DNA of 64,000 bases from Platanthera guangdongensis. Its lineage: Eukaryota; Streptophyta; Magnoliopsida; Asparagales; Orchidaceae. Positions within the stretch are counted from its first letter, which is position 1. Every line of letters begins with the position of its first letter. A model generated the notes under the pieces. The model saw only the letters and a program-made list of their open reading frames with translations. It made no database searches and was not told the origin of the DNA. The position numbers and the translations under genes are program-made. The stretch is taken from contig CM077150.1 of the NCBI GenBank assembly GCA_039583875.1, forward strand, positions 52,641,451 to 52,705,450. The letters are read 5' to 3'. This document shows, in pieces, positions 1-10,691 of this stretch.

Positions 1-44
1 TGTTCGATTCTTCCACCCCGGCCTCTCCTCCCCGAGCTCTCCAT

Positions 45-935
45 GTGGATCGGACAACTACCTTGGAGTCCTGGCACTGTCGGCTGGGACATCCGTCTAT
101 CCATTCTATGAAACGTTTATTTCCTAATTTCCCGTCTGGGTTAGTTGATAAATTTCGTTGTGATGCATGTGATCGTGGTAAAAATCATCGTACCTCTTTT
201 AATCATATTTCTTCTCCAAGTCCTGCTCCTTTCCATTTGATACATAGTGATGTTTGGGGACCTTGCCGGGTTGGATCTATTTCGGGTTGTTTTTGGTTTG
301 TAACTTTTATCGACTGTTTTTCACGTACCACCTGGGTTTACCTTATGAAAGCCAAAAATGAGGTCTTTCCCTTGTTCCAGCGATTCTACAACATGATCTC
401 TACACAGTTTTCGACCCCCATCAAGATTCTCCGCACTGATAATGGCCGTGAATTCATTGATTCCACTTTCGAGCAGTTCCTCGCCAATCGGGGGATTATC
501 CATCAGACATCATGCGCCTACTCCCCGGCTCAAAATGGGGTGGCTGAGCGTAAGAACCGCCACCTATTGGAAGTTGCTCGGTGTCTCCTCCTCCACATGC
601 AACTCCCTAAATACTACTGGGGGGATGATGTACTCACCGCAGCGTACCTTATAAACCGTATGTCATCCCGTGTTCTCGGTTTCAAAACTGCCCTCACCAC
701 ACTTGGGGTTCCACCTACCACTCTCCCACCACGTGTTTTTGGGTGTGCTTGTTTCGTCCATATCCACCACCGCCCGAAACTTGATGCTCGTGCGCACAAG
801 TGCGTATTCATTGGCTACTCCCCTACTCAGAAGAGCTATAAATGTTTTGACCCAGTCAACAAGAAGGTTTACGTTACCATGAACGTTACCTTCCGAGAAT
901 CTGAAAGCTACTATGGGTCCTCACTTCAGGGGGGG
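45..935 (+). pseudogene. C1 integrase (copia pol fragment)
   Basis: Integrase joins element cDNA to host DNA in the nucleus. The N-terminal zinc-binding HHCC region is visible (WHCRLGH near residue 10, then CDACDRGK near residue 39). The core follows, with SDVWGP, RTDNGREF and QNGVAERKNR supplying the DDE catalytic residues. The frame then runs into a G-run at 930-938 and is lost, so the integrase to reverse transcriptase linker is out of frame. The open stretch probably begins upstream of the window. The first ATG in the frame, at 45, is unlikely to be a real start because the protein is cut from a polyprotein. Confidence 0.88.
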
Positions 936-1240
936 GGGATCTCTTCCCACAACGGAAGTGAGTACCTTACCCTACTCTGACACCCCTCTACCTATTCCTC
1001 CGGTATATCATCCCTCTCAGTCTACACCTCCTACTCCTTGCGCCCCTCTTGTCAAGGTCCCTGTTACTAAACCTCCGCAGGTGTACTCTCGTCGACCCAA
1101 GGGATCGAACACGCGGCCCAACATCTGGATATCAGACCACCCACCTGACCCGTCGTCGGGATCCATCATCCCTACGGAAGGTACCTCCACTCAACATCCA
1201 TTATCTCAGTTTGTTTCTTACTCATCCCTAACAGCTTCCC

Positions 1241-2076
1241 ATGGAGCATTTTTTTCCTCTTTATCCTGTCTCCATCCCCACTTCATGGCAGGATGCCCTT
1301 TCCGACGACAGGTGGAAGTTAGCAATGCTCGAAGAAATGAGTGCACTGGAAAAAAACGGCACATGGGACCTGGTACAACTGCCACCAGGAAAAAAGGTTG
1401 TTGGATGCAAATGGGTATTCACCGTCAAACAGAACCCCTCGGGCATTGTAGAAAGATACAAAGAGGCTATACTCAGACAGAGGGCATAGACTACCAGGAG
1501 ACCTTTGCTCCTGTTGCAAAAATGAATTCGATCAGAATCCTCATATCTTGTGCTGCCTGCAAGGATTGGCAACTCTGCCAATTGGATGTGAAGAATGCTT
1601 ATCTTCATGGCGACCTGGAAGAAGAGATCTACATGGCTCTCCCTTCGGGACTCAGCCCTAGCGGATCAAAAGGGAAAGTGTGCAGATTACGGAGGCCACT
1701 CTATGGCCTGAAACAATCAGCCAGGGCCTGATTTGGAAGATTCCACAAAGCCATGAACAGGTTTGGATACCGTCAGAGCAATGCCGACCACACCCTCTTT
1801 ATCAGAATCAACAAGGGGAAGTTAACCGTCCTGATTGTCTACGTGGATGATATCATAATCACTGGGGATGACAAGGAGGAGATTCAAGCACTGAAGGAGA
1901 AATTGGCAAAAGAATTTGAAGTGAAAGATTTGGGAAATCTCAAATACTTTCTCGGCATTGAAGTTGCAAGATCAAAGCATGGCATTTTCCTATCACAAAG
2001 GAAGTATGTGCTCGACCTTCTTGAAGCTACTGGGATGAGCAGGCCGACACCCCAATCGAAGCCAATCACAAGCTAG
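1241..2076 (+). pseudogene. C1 reverse transcriptase (broken)
   Basis: Reverse transcriptase copies element RNA into cDNA inside the virus-like particle. The N-terminal part (WQDALSDDRW, GCKWVFTVK) lies in one frame to about 1480. A small deletion then removes part of the conserved RYKARLVA region, and the frame shifts to 1490-1731 (QLDVKNAYLHGDL, YGLKQSARA). A TGA at 1729-1731 stands where copia enzymes have a conserved Trp. After it the same frame continues with the catalytic YVDD at 1840-1851 and KDLGNLKYFLGIE. At least two lesions make it non-functional. Confidence 0.9.
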
Positions 2077-2093
2077 GCAGAGAAGATGGAGAT

Positions 2094-2786
2094 GTGATCG
2101 ATGACATTCCCAGTTACCAGAGGCTGGTAGGGAAATTAATCTACTTATCTCACACTCGACCAGATATCTCTTATGCTGTGGGAGTTCTCAGCCAGTTTAT
2201 GCACTCTCCAAAGGCCCGTCATATTGATGCCGCGCATCGTGTCCTCCGATACCTCAAGTCCTCACCAGGGAAGGGCATCCTGTTCTCACCAAATAAGGAG
2301 TTGATTATTGAAGTTTACACTGACGCGGACTGGGCTGGATCGCCCACCGATAGGCGCTCCACAACCGGATATTGTTCCATGATTGGTGGGAATTTGGTCA
2401 GCTGGAGAAGCAAGAAGCAACATGTTGTTGCTAGGTCCAGTGCTGAGGCCGAGTTTAGAGCAATCGCACATGGCATTTGTGAAGGATTATGGGTCTCCAC
2501 TATCCTGAAGGAACTTGGGCTTAAAGGAAGTGAGCCCATCAGATTGTATTGTGACAACAAAGCTGCAATCTCCATTGCCCACAATCCGGTACAACATGAT
2601 CGTACGAAACACATTGAGATTGACAGACATTTCATCAAGGAAAATATCGACCGAGCAACCGTTGTTATCCCATTCATACCATCTGACCAACAGTTGGCCG
2701 ATGTTCTCACAAAGGGTCTAAGTTCCAGTATGTTCGCAGATCTTATTGGCAAGTTCGGCATGGCTGACATCACACGCCCAACTTGA
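2094..2786 (+). pseudogene. C1 RNase H domain
   Basis: RNase H degrades the RNA strand of the RNA:DNA hybrid during reverse transcription. Open for 230 residues with the copia hallmarks YLSHTRPDISYAVG, YTDADWAGS, ARSSAEAEF, YCDNKAAI and RTKHIEID. It lies in a different frame from the reverse transcriptase just upstream, so a frameshift near 2080 separates them. It stops six bases before the LTR, inside the polypurine tract, which is the normal spacing. Confidence 0.9.
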
Positions 2787-2792
2787 GGGGGG
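2781..2792 (+). other. C1 polypurine tract
   Basis: ACTTGAGGGGGG directly abuts the TG of the LTR. It is the primer for plus-strand DNA synthesis in LTR elements. Confidence 0.8.
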
Positions 2793-2964
2793 TGTTGGAT
2801 ATTGCATATAATCTTTGTATTGATTACGTTATTTGTTTCCTAAATAGATCGATTCCTATTTAGGAAATATGAGAGCACATGGATCAGTGACGTGTCATAT
2901 CGTTGAATTTGTATAAATACCCCCATGTGGATGAATAAACTCAATTAACTTTTCTCCTCCAACA
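2793..2964 (+). repeat. C1 3' LTR (172 bp)
   Basis: It starts TGTTGGA and ends TCCAACA, a perfect 7-bp terminal inverted repeat. It directly follows the polypurine tract. A TATA-like TATAAATAC lies at 2912-2920. The partner LTR is outside the window, so the end is inferred from the terminal inverted repeat alone. Confidence 0.8.
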
Positions 2965-3828
2965 TATACCTTTGTCCCTTCTTCTTTGACACATATGTCA
3001 TTTTCTGAATGAGAAAGTCCAATGGATAATTTTTTTGGATATTTATGGCATGTCTTAACAATTTTTATTTATGTCGTGACTCGAGATGGCTAATTTATAG
3101 CTTGATGAACCAAGGCTGCAGCTCTTGATTGTGGAAGAAGATAACTAAGTTGATATTATTGGAGAATGCTTAATTTTTAAATTATCGATGATATTTTGTA
3201 CGTGAATGTAATGAAAAATTGAAACATTTATCAATTTATGTAATGATGTGGGCATGTGGTACATTAGTGATTGGTCTTTATAATGTTCGTTTCATTGAAT
3301 CTTTTCTATATTTGTAATAACATTATGTCATTATATGAAATGCGAATGATATATAATATATACATTGTAGTCTTATAAAATTATCTATTTATAATTCAAG
3401 ATATTTACACTCAGTTTATTAGTTGTCTTGTTTTCACAATAATTAATAATTATATTTAAATTATTATTATTTTTAACAACATTTTTTGCATCCTAGTTTT
3501 TTGAAAAATCACATTTACTATATCTGCTTTGTATCAAACCTCGTATCTCATTTAACAACATTTCTCGTAGTTTTTTGAAAAATCATATTTCCTATATTTG
3601 CTTTGTATCATATTTAAATTATTATTATTATTAACAACATTTATTGTATCCTAATTTTTTGAAAAATTGCATTTCTTATATCTGCTCTATATCATACTTT
3701 GTATCCCGCCCCCGTCTTTATGCTACATAGCCCCTAAATTTTGCCATCTTCGATAGCTCGTAGCTGAGCGTAAAGGGTTCTGGACACTTTTTGCTCTAAT
3801 AGAATCAACACGCAACCTTCAAATACAA
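2965..3828. other. AT-rich spacer, no gene seen
   Basis: No reading frame or element end is recognisable here apart from the 79-bp tandem repeat at 3474-3710. The last 120 bases are less AT-rich and may already belong to the gypsy fragment that follows. Confidence 0.5.
3474..3710. repeat. 79-bp imperfect tandem repeat, three copies
   Basis: Copies begin at TAACAAC near 3474, 3553 and 3632, exactly 79 bases apart. Each carries TTTTTTGAAAAAT followed by a TATxTGCT(T/C)TxTATC stretch. Divergence between copies is moderate. It could be a short satellite-like block or part of an old AT-rich LTR. Confidence 0.75.
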
Positions 3829-4703
3829 GTGACTGAAGAAATCCACGCAATGGTCAAAAGAGGATAGCCACGGCTAAGTTCGCCCAAGAGCTCCCATCTA
3901 GGAGGAGCAGGAGCGGACGCTCGGGAGGATTTCAAGCAGAAGTTTAACTTACTGTTCGAGATGGTCTCCCGACTCACCAACAAGGAGACTCCCCTCCTTC
4001 AGGAGCCAACGGTCCATAATGCAAGAACACCCCCTTTAGAGATCAGCCCTGAAACGCCGCTACCCAAAGAGGATTTTGCAGCCCAGCAGAGGAATTTCTT
4101 CAGGGAGGCCGCTGCGGCCAACCCTGGAAGAGCTCTAAATTTTGAGGAGTCGCCTGACTCCCTGGAAGGATATGAAACCGCCTCACATTTTCTCGACCAT
4201 GTCTGGCACGAGCCCATCCTAGTTCGATTCAGAGAACCGCGACTACCTAAGTTCTCTGAAAGAGAAAACCCAGTGTATCTTCTTCAAGCCTTCGAGTATC
4301 CCTACGAACCCTCTCAGATGGGTTCTGCTGCGAGTTGCTCGGCACAAGCTTCGACAGAAAGACAAGGGAGTGGTTCTACAAGCTACCCCCTCACTCCATC
4401 AACTCCTTCAAGGAGCTGAGAAGAGAGATTATGTTGATGTTTGCAACCTCGAAGAAGAGGAAGACCGGCTTGAATATGTTCTTCCAGATTTGGCAAGGGG
4501 CCACGGAGACCTTAGACCAGTATGTGGACAGGTTTCAGGAACAAATTCTAGAGATCCACGATGTGAATCCATCTATTTATCAGGTGGCATTCACCTTAGA
4601 CCTCCAGGAGGGTCTCTTCAAATACGAGGACAGCAGGAGGAGGTCGAAGACCTTCTGCGAGATGATAGAAGCATCCAATCATTTCATTAAGGGGGAGACG
4701 ACG
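3829..4703 (+). pseudogene. Ty3/gypsy gag fragment, frameshifted and truncated
   Basis: Gag forms the virus-like particle. One frame at 3961-4300 reads toward RLPKFSE, and a second at 4335-4703 carries REWFYKLPPHSINSFKEL and FQIWQGATETLDQYVDRF. These fit the Retrotrans_gag domain pattern (W-x-LP-SI-SF-L then a helix with L-x-Y-x-RF). A frameshift lies between 4300 and 4340. The coding stretch reaches the insertion point of the Sirevirus-like element and does not continue beyond it at 16878, so the fragment was already decayed or rearranged. Lineage is uncertain, possibly Tat-type. Confidence 0.7.
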
Positions 4704-6337
4704 TGAAAGTGTGAGTTAGATCTGATATACTCTAGAGGGGGGGTGAATAGAGTATGTTGCTTGCTACAAAATTTTACAACAGTTGTTGTATTCTAATGTG
4801 AACAGGGAAGCAAATAATAAATTCAATCACAGAAACTATCTAACACAGAGCAACCTAGTCACAAAACAATCTAGTCACAAACCAATCACAGCCAGAAACA
4901 AAAATAAAGACAAGAACCAGAAGACACAAGGAGCTATAGTGGTTCCCCAATCAACCTGGGTACATCCACTGTTCTACCACCCTAGGTAGGAATCCACTGC
5001 AGGATGAGTTGATCAGATGTCATGGGCACCAATGAGCTTTTGATAAGGTACTCAAAAACCAAACCAGATTTTTTGATCAGGTGTCTTGCCACCAATGAGC
5101 TTTTGATAAGGTGCTCAAAAATCACACACAAACTTTTGAAGAGAGTTTGAAAAACCCTTTACAGAGGTGGGGATGAGAGAGTGATGGAAGTCTTCACTTT
5201 CTCAAAGCAGCTGAGAAAACTATGTGGATTCAGTGATGTTGTCAAAGCTCCCCCTGAGATCTGTAGTTGTTCAGGAAATGAAGCTTTGCAGTAGGGTGAT
5301 AGGCCTTCAGAAATTGATATCCAGCAAATGATGATTTCAGCAACAGCTGAAATGTGAGATGTCTGGAGTTTTGAATAATAATGGCCTTGAACACTTGAAT
5401 CAAAAGAGATCTGAAGATTTCAGATGGTTGATCTCTTTTAGTGATGGTGTTCTTGTATGAATCTTGAGACAGAGAATGTCTACAACTCTTTTTCTTTCTT
5501 TTGTGAACAGTTGGTGTTGAGAAAGATGTTGCAGAAGAAGTTTTGCAGAGAATGAATGTTTCAGAATATGTGTCTCTCCTTTTTTTTCTTCCTTTTTTCT
5601 ACTGGATTGCTATTACAGAAGTTTTTGATAATTGATTTTTATTCTCTTGATGTCTGAATAGAAATGATCCACTGTCAAGATAGCCGTTGGCCTGTCATAA
5701 ATGACTTCCTTAATTGCTTTTATCTTCTGGGGGAAAGTCCAATGAAACATTCCTTGATAATTCCTTGAATCTTGCTCCAGAATAAATGAAAACGGCTATA
5801 AAATCTTCTGAATTAATTGCTGAGAATAACTCCTTAATTGTTCTGAATTTGAATCTTGAAAGTCGTTGAACTCTTCAGAAAAACGTCGAACTGAGCTCTA
5901 CTATCGTCGAACTGAGCTCAGAGATTTGGACTTTGACAGAAACAGAGATCGTCGATCTGAGCTCAACTATCGTCGAACTGAGCTCAGAGATTGAGAATCA
6001 AACTGGAGTCAAGATCGTCGAACTGAGCTCGAAGATCGTCGAATGGAGATCGACGATTTTAAGAAGTTGAGCTCAGCGATCGTCGAATGGAGTTTGACGA
6101 TCCGTCGAAGTGAGCTCAACGATCGTCGAATGGAGTTCGACGATTCGTCGTACTGAGCTCGACGAAATGACTTAGTTTTCAAACTGAAAATCTTGGTCTT
6201 GAGGGCAGCTTCCAAACCTAAGTACTAACCCTTAGACTCAATTCTACTTGACCTTTAGATATATACAATGAGGTCAAAAACAAGTTCCTAAGAGACATAG
6301 TGATCCTGACCCAAATTAGTAATAGGGTGTTCCAACA
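4704..6337 (-). repeat. S 3' LTR (1634 bp)
   Basis: On the minus strand it starts TGTTGGAACACC and ends CACACTTTCA. It matches 15301-16872 almost throughout. It is 62 bp longer because the segment around AATGAGCTTTTGATAAGGT is present twice (near 5031-5110) and only once in the other LTR. The U3 part carries the GTCGA motif array. Confidence 0.93.
5883..6165. repeat. GTCGA palindrome-type array in S 3' LTR
   Basis: There are about ten irregularly spaced copies of (A)TCGTCGAACTGAGCTC or TCGTCGAATGGAGTTCGACG, many of them imperfect inverted repeats (GTCGA...TCGAC). They contrast with the AT-rich sequence around them. The array lies about 170-450 bases into U3 in element orientation. The same array is in the other LTR at 16416-16700. 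Confidence 0.88.
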
Positions 6338-6350
6338 ATCTCCCCCTATT
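6338..6350 (-). other. S polypurine tract
   Basis: On the minus strand AATAGGGGGAGAT directly precedes the TGTTGGAA of the 3' LTR. Confidence 0.85.
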
Positions 6351-6640
6351 TGGGTTAGAATTACTATTTACAGAATTTGAAAAATTATAAACATACAGAA
6401 CAACAATATAACAACAAAACAATGCAGAATCACAGATAATAATCTCAGATAGATCAGAAAACAGAATATATTGTCACCTTACAGAATTATTATTTTTCTT
6501 TGCTCTTTATAAGTTTAATTTCTCTGTTTGGATTAAGAGCTTACTTCTTTGATCTTCTGTCATCAGCTGCACCTAGAGATGTTTGTTGTTTAGGCCTTGG
6601 TACTACAGCTTCAGGGTGCAGCTTCATGTAGCTTTCAGAA

Positions 6641-8170
6641 TCAAAGAACTTGCTGGAGGAGTATCTTTCCAGTTCTTTTTTTCCTTTGTTCAGATAGAGT
6701 AGTAATGTTGGAAGTGTCTCTGTCTTGCTCTCTGGCTTTCTTGATCTGGTCCAGAGCAGCTAACTCTTTCATCCTGGCTGTCCAAGAAGTTGGATTGTTC
6801 TTTGGATCTTCAAAAGGCACTGGAGGCTCATATCTGTTAGAAGGATTATCTGGATGAGCTCTGGAGGAGACCAATTCTTTCAACTTATAAGGGAAAGGAC
6901 CTGAAGTTGTATCTGATGGACCTTGTCCTTCCCTTGAGTATGGGTGTTGTCTGGAATATCCTTTTGAATAAACTTGAAGTTCTCTTTGCTTGCCTCTGTA
7001 GCTCCCTCTCCTTGATTGATAGCCTCTAGATTGGCTTCCCCTATGTTGAGATCTTCCATGAGCCTGATAGGGGGTTTGACTTCTGGCAGAGTGTTGAGAT
7101 GCAGAGCTACCACCTGCACCTGCACTTGGTGAAGGAGGAGGAGGAGGAGGATGATGAAACTGAGAACATCCTTTTTCATATTTTCTTTTCTTTTTCATAG
7201 CATTTAATTGATTCTTGAAATATTGCATCCAATGTTCAGTTATAGGGCAGTCATGCAGAATATAGTAGGGAATATCATTTGTATCTTTTACTTTAGCTGG
7301 TGGAACTCTTTTCATTGTCTTGTTTCTTGCTTTTCTTTTCCTTGCTATAGTAGCTGAGGAATCATCAGAATCAGTCCTGAACTGATCACTTTCAGAGCTT
7401 TGTTCATCATATAAAGCATCAATCTTTTTCAGATAATCTTTCTGTTGTTGGGTTGGAGCAGATGAAATAGTGGTGACAGCAGTTGTAGCAGCAGCAGTAG
7501 AAGCAGAAATAGTACGGGCAGAAGTTGTAGAAGCAGCAGTAGTAACAGCAGATACAGAACTTTCAGGAGCAACATTCTCAGAAGATACAACAGCAGTAGT
7601 AACAGCAGTAACTGGGGCAGCAGCAGATTCAGAGATAACATTTTCAGATACAAAAACATCAGCAGGGGCAACATCAGCAGTGACAGCAGGCTCAAAGTCA
7701 TGTGCCTCTGTCATATGTATATCCTTAGAGACTAACTCATCAGCAGTATCATCACTGACAGCAGTAGGGGCAGCAGCAACAGAACTAGCAGCATAAACTG
7801 AATGTACAAAGGAATTTATAACACTGGTGTCACAGTTTGAAAAGGGCACAATGGCCTTGGAGAGATCTTCTGATGGCTGGACTGCAGTGTTCTCTGGAAG
7901 ACAGCTGAAATATATATAATCAAACTCTGAAAGCAGGGACCTGAGGTCCACTGAGAAAACTGCAACCTGTGGTGGTGTTGAAGCTTGAGCTTGAGTTGAA
8001 GTAACAGCAGCAGCAGCAGGCAATCTAACATCTTCATGAGGCATCTCCCCCTGCCTAGATTCAGAGACAGCTGGATCAAGGCACCCAAAGGAAGGGATTG
8101 CCTGAGGAATGAGAGAAGAGAGTCTGGCAGAAAGGGCTGCAACTGACTTTAAGAGTGGAGCCAAGGAGGT
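6641..8170 (-). pseudogene. S downstream ORF, C-terminal part beyond an in-frame TAG
   Basis: Open for about 509 codons in exactly the same frame as the upstream part at 8171-9538, from which only one TAG separates it. The codon once taken as a start here would be TTG, so this is best read as the C-terminal half of one protein. Composition changes along it. First comes an Ala/Thr/Ser/Val-rich low-complexity stretch, then an acidic Ser-rich patch (SESDQFRTDSDDSS), a basic KKRKYEKG segment, a poly-Pro run and an Arg/Gly/Ser/Tyr-rich tail (SQSRGYQSRRGSYRG). The tail suggests nucleic-acid binding. No membrane segment is visible, so calling it an envelope protein is positional only. Confidence 0.7.
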
Positions 8171-9538
8171 CTACAACAGAAGTGAGAGCCTGGGAGCTAT
8201 CAGCTCATACAATTTGTCAGCTAAGGCTGGAATATCTACATGCTCAGTAGGGACTTGAGCAGAGGTAGAGAATGTAGGAGGAACAGCTGGAGATGGTGGT
8301 GGAGAGCTAGTGGATGGTAGAAGTGAAGGTTGAGATGTTGGTGGAGAGTTGGTGTATGGGGGAAAGGAAGGTTGAGGTGTGGGGATTGTTGAAATGGAAG
8401 AAAGGGGAATGGAGATAGAGGGTGTGAAGGAGGGTTGAGCAATGATGTCTTGCAGAAGCTGTTGATATGATGTGGATGAAGAGGGTAGAGCAGGAGGGGA
8501 TGAAGGTGAATCATCCATGAAAGAATCATCTAGAAGATTGAATGATGGAAGGTGAGATGTTGTGTCAAGATCTGGTTGAGTGTAGTGATGTAGAGGATGG
8601 AATGGTTCTTCTGTGAGTGTAGGAATTGGAGATGGAATTGATGTAGGAGATGGGCTGGAAATAATGATGGTGGATGAAATTTGAATGGTGGAGGTGACTG
8701 GTGGAGATGAAATAAGAGGTGGAGGAGGAGAAGCAGCAGGCAAGTCTTCTGTAGGGGCAGAGACTTGAGGAGAAGAGACTGTAACAGTCCTTGTGCCTGA
8801 AGTTGCAGCTGCAGAGGGCCTGCTGGGCTTCACAATTTGTCTGTCCCACTTGCCAAAGAGGGCACAGGAGAGCCTCTTAGAGGCATTGATGTGCATCCCA
8901 GTTGAGACAAGCAGGGCAGGGCATCTGTTTTGAAGAAACAGCCCTAAGATCCTTCCATAATTCACAAAGTTCTTGTTTATCTTCTTCTTAATCAGATCAA
9001 AAAAGATCTTTCCCAAGTTTAATTGTTTCTTATCCACTAAAGCACCCATCAAACACAGCTGATACCTGGAGATGGTATCATGGGCTGAATGCTTGGCCAA
9101 CAGAACTTTTCCCACAACATCAGCTAAAAACCTGTACTCAACAGCCAAATTCTTTTTCAGCAGCTTGCTAGGGTTTGCATCAGAATGACTCATTCTATCA
9201 AGCATGGTAGAAAATTCTTCTTCAGACATTTCAACAGAATCTCTTCCAGAATTTAATTGAAAAACCTCTGTCGGAATGGTAGGTGTCAGAGGTACCTGAG
9301 TTCGAGAAATTGATCCAACAACTGTATTTTGGTCCTGGTTGTGGGCAGTATACACCCACTCCTTGATTTCATCTGCAGGCAGTTTGATTCTGGTGGACAT
9401 GATGGTGACTAGCTTTTGTTTCTTGAACAGTTCCAGAATATCTTTGAAAATCTGATCACTGGTGCTGAAAGAATTCATGTCAATGTCGAATCCGGCATCA
9501 AATTTCATGGCGGCCAGAATGGCGACGGAGACGGCCAT
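8171..9538 (-). CDS. S downstream (env-position) ORF, N-terminal part
   Basis: 455 codons starting from the ATG at 9538-9536, in a strong context (ACCATGG). Upstream in-frame TTG codons are ignored. Residues 1 to about 250 look like a folded, mostly helical domain. It includes EEFSTMLDRMSHSD, KHSAHDTISRYQLCL and NYGRILGLFLQNRCP, and resembles proteins annotated in plant genomes as putative plant transposon protein domain. From about 255 it becomes Pro/Ser/Thr-rich. No signal peptide or transmembrane helix is apparent. It ends at a TAG (8173-8171), and the frame then stays open for a further 500 codons. Sireviruses often carry an extra ORF at this position. Its function is unknown. Confidence 0.72.
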   Translation of the reverse strand: MAVSVAILAAMKFDAGFDIDMNSFSTSDQIFKDILELFKKQKLVTIMSTRIKLPADEIKEWVYTAHNQDQNTVVGSISRTQVPLTPTIPTEVFQLNSGRDSVEMSEEEFSTMLDRMSHSDANPSKLLKKNLAVEYRFLADVVGKVLLAKHSAHDTISRYQLCLMGALVDKKQLNLGKIFFDLIKKKINKNFVNYGRILGLFLQNRCPALLVSTGMHINASKRLSCALFGKWDRQIVKPSRPSAAATSGTRTVTVSSPQVSAPTEDLPAASPPPPLISSPPVTSTIQISSTIIISSPSPTSIPSPIPTLTEEPFHPLHHYTQPDLDTTSHLPSFNLLDDSFMDDSPSSPPALPSSSTSYQQLLQDIIAQPSFTPSISIPLSSISTIPTPQPSFPPYTNSPPTSQPSLLPSTSSPPPSPAVPPTFSTSAQVPTEHVDIPALADKLYELIAPRLSLLL

Positions 9539-9568
9539 GGTTTCCTGCAAAGAATAAACAACCAAACG
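9539..9568 (-). promoter_or_regulatory. Putative 3' splice site before S downstream ORF
   Basis: On the minus strand a T-rich tract ends in TTATTCTTTGCAG|G, with the AG at 9546-9545. It is six bases upstream of the ACCATGG start. This matches a plant splice acceptor, so the ORF could be expressed from a spliced subgenomic RNA. The donor was not located. Confidence 0.45.
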
Positions 9569-10034
9569 ACCAAGTGTAGAGCGATTTGGAGGGAAAGAGA
9601 AAATTTGCAGAGAGATTGAAAGCGCAAAAGGGGAACGACGGACGAAAAATGAATTTTATATTAGGGTTCGACGCAGAAAAGGAAAGATCGTTGAACTCAG
9701 TTCGACGATCGGGGCTTCTAAAGGAATCTGAAAGATCTTCAATATCGTCGATCTCCGTTCGACGATATTGGAGAGCGTCGAGCTCCGTTCGACGATAGTT
9801 CAGAAAACAAAATCGTCGAGCGTCGTTCGACGATCGTTGACCTGGAGAGATAGTTGAGCACTATCTGAGAAGCGCTGAACTCTGGTCGACGATTTCCGAA
9901 AGCGTCGATCTCCGTTCGACGATCTGGGAGAAAATCGTCGAGCGCAGTTCAGAGACCAGAAACACTCTAGACACTAGAAAAATCAAGATGTTTGCCTAGT
10001 TTTGGTCATTTTTAGAGTTTCAAAATCTTGGACA
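9569..10034 (-). other. S spacer between RNase H and downstream ORF, with internal GTCGA array
   Basis: 466 bases without an element ORF. Bases about 9690-9955 repeat the LTR motif in a more perfect palindromic form, such as ATCGTCGATCTCCGTTCGAC and CGTCGAGCTCCGTTCGACG, about seven copies. Sireviruses are known for conserved motifs and palindromes in non-coding regions. This would be the equivalent here with a different sequence. Confidence 0.8.
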
Positions 10035-10691
10035 TTATTTTAGACTTCCTCCATCTAACATTCCTAACTGATTTAGGAAGAAGGTGTGTTTCTTTTCATC
10101 CAAGGGCTTGGTGAAAATATCTCCCCTTTGCAAATCAGTTGGGATATATTGAAGTTCAATTTTATTCTTCTCAACATTATCCCTTAAGAAGTGATGCCTA
10201 ATTTCTATGTGTTTTGTCCTACTATGCAGGACTGGATTTTGAGCTATTGAAATAGCACTGGTATTATCACAAAAGATTTTAGACTTCTCTAAGATGTAGT
10301 CATAGTCTAGGAGTTGGTTTTGAATCCACAATATTTGTGAACAACTACCTGCAGTCATATATTCAGCTTCAGCAGTTGAAGTTGACACAGATGTTTGTTT
10401 CTTGCAAAACCAGGAGACAAGTCTGTCACCAAGAAACTGACAAGTTCCACTGGTGCTTTTCCTGTCAATTCTGCATCCAGCATAATCAGCATCAGAAAAT
10501 CCAGTTAAGTCAAATGCTGAATCTTTTGGATACCAGAGACCTACATTTGGACAACTTTTAACATACCAGAGAATCTTTTTAACTAATGTTAGGTGTGACT
10601 CTCTATGGCTCACTTGGAATCTAGCACATATGCATGTAGCAAACATTATGTCAGGTCTACTAGCTGTAAGGTACAGTAAAGAGCCAATCAT
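10035..10691 (-). pseudogene. S RNase H domain
   Basis: 218 residues open, with YLTASRPDIMFA, GFSDADYAGCRIDRKST, STSTAEAEY, CDNTSAISIAQNP and RTKHIEIRHHFLRDNV. All are copia RNase H hallmarks, and the Sirevirus-type wording is clear. It is in another frame from the reverse transcriptase upstream, so a frameshift lies near 10690-10720. It ends in a stop shortly before the spacer. Confidence 0.9.

Larger units (their letters stand above)
1..2964 (+). mobile_element. Ty1/copia retrotransposon C1, 5' end outside window
   Basis: The order integrase, reverse transcriptase, RNase H, polypurine tract, LTR is the copia order. The window opens just upstream of the integrase zinc-binding region, so the 5' LTR, gag and protease are not visible. 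The coding part has a frameshift near the G-run at 930-938, a small deletion near 1480, an in-frame TGA at 1729-1731 and another frame change near 2080. It cannot make an intact polyprotein. The short 172-bp LTR suits one of the short-LTR copia lineages. I do not assign a lineage. Confidence 0.93.

Noticed and set aside
7429..7796. Leu-rich and Val/Ala-rich ORFs on both strands of S
   Set aside because: They are off-frame readings of the Ala/Thr/Ser-rich codon repeats in the downstream ORF, not membrane proteins.
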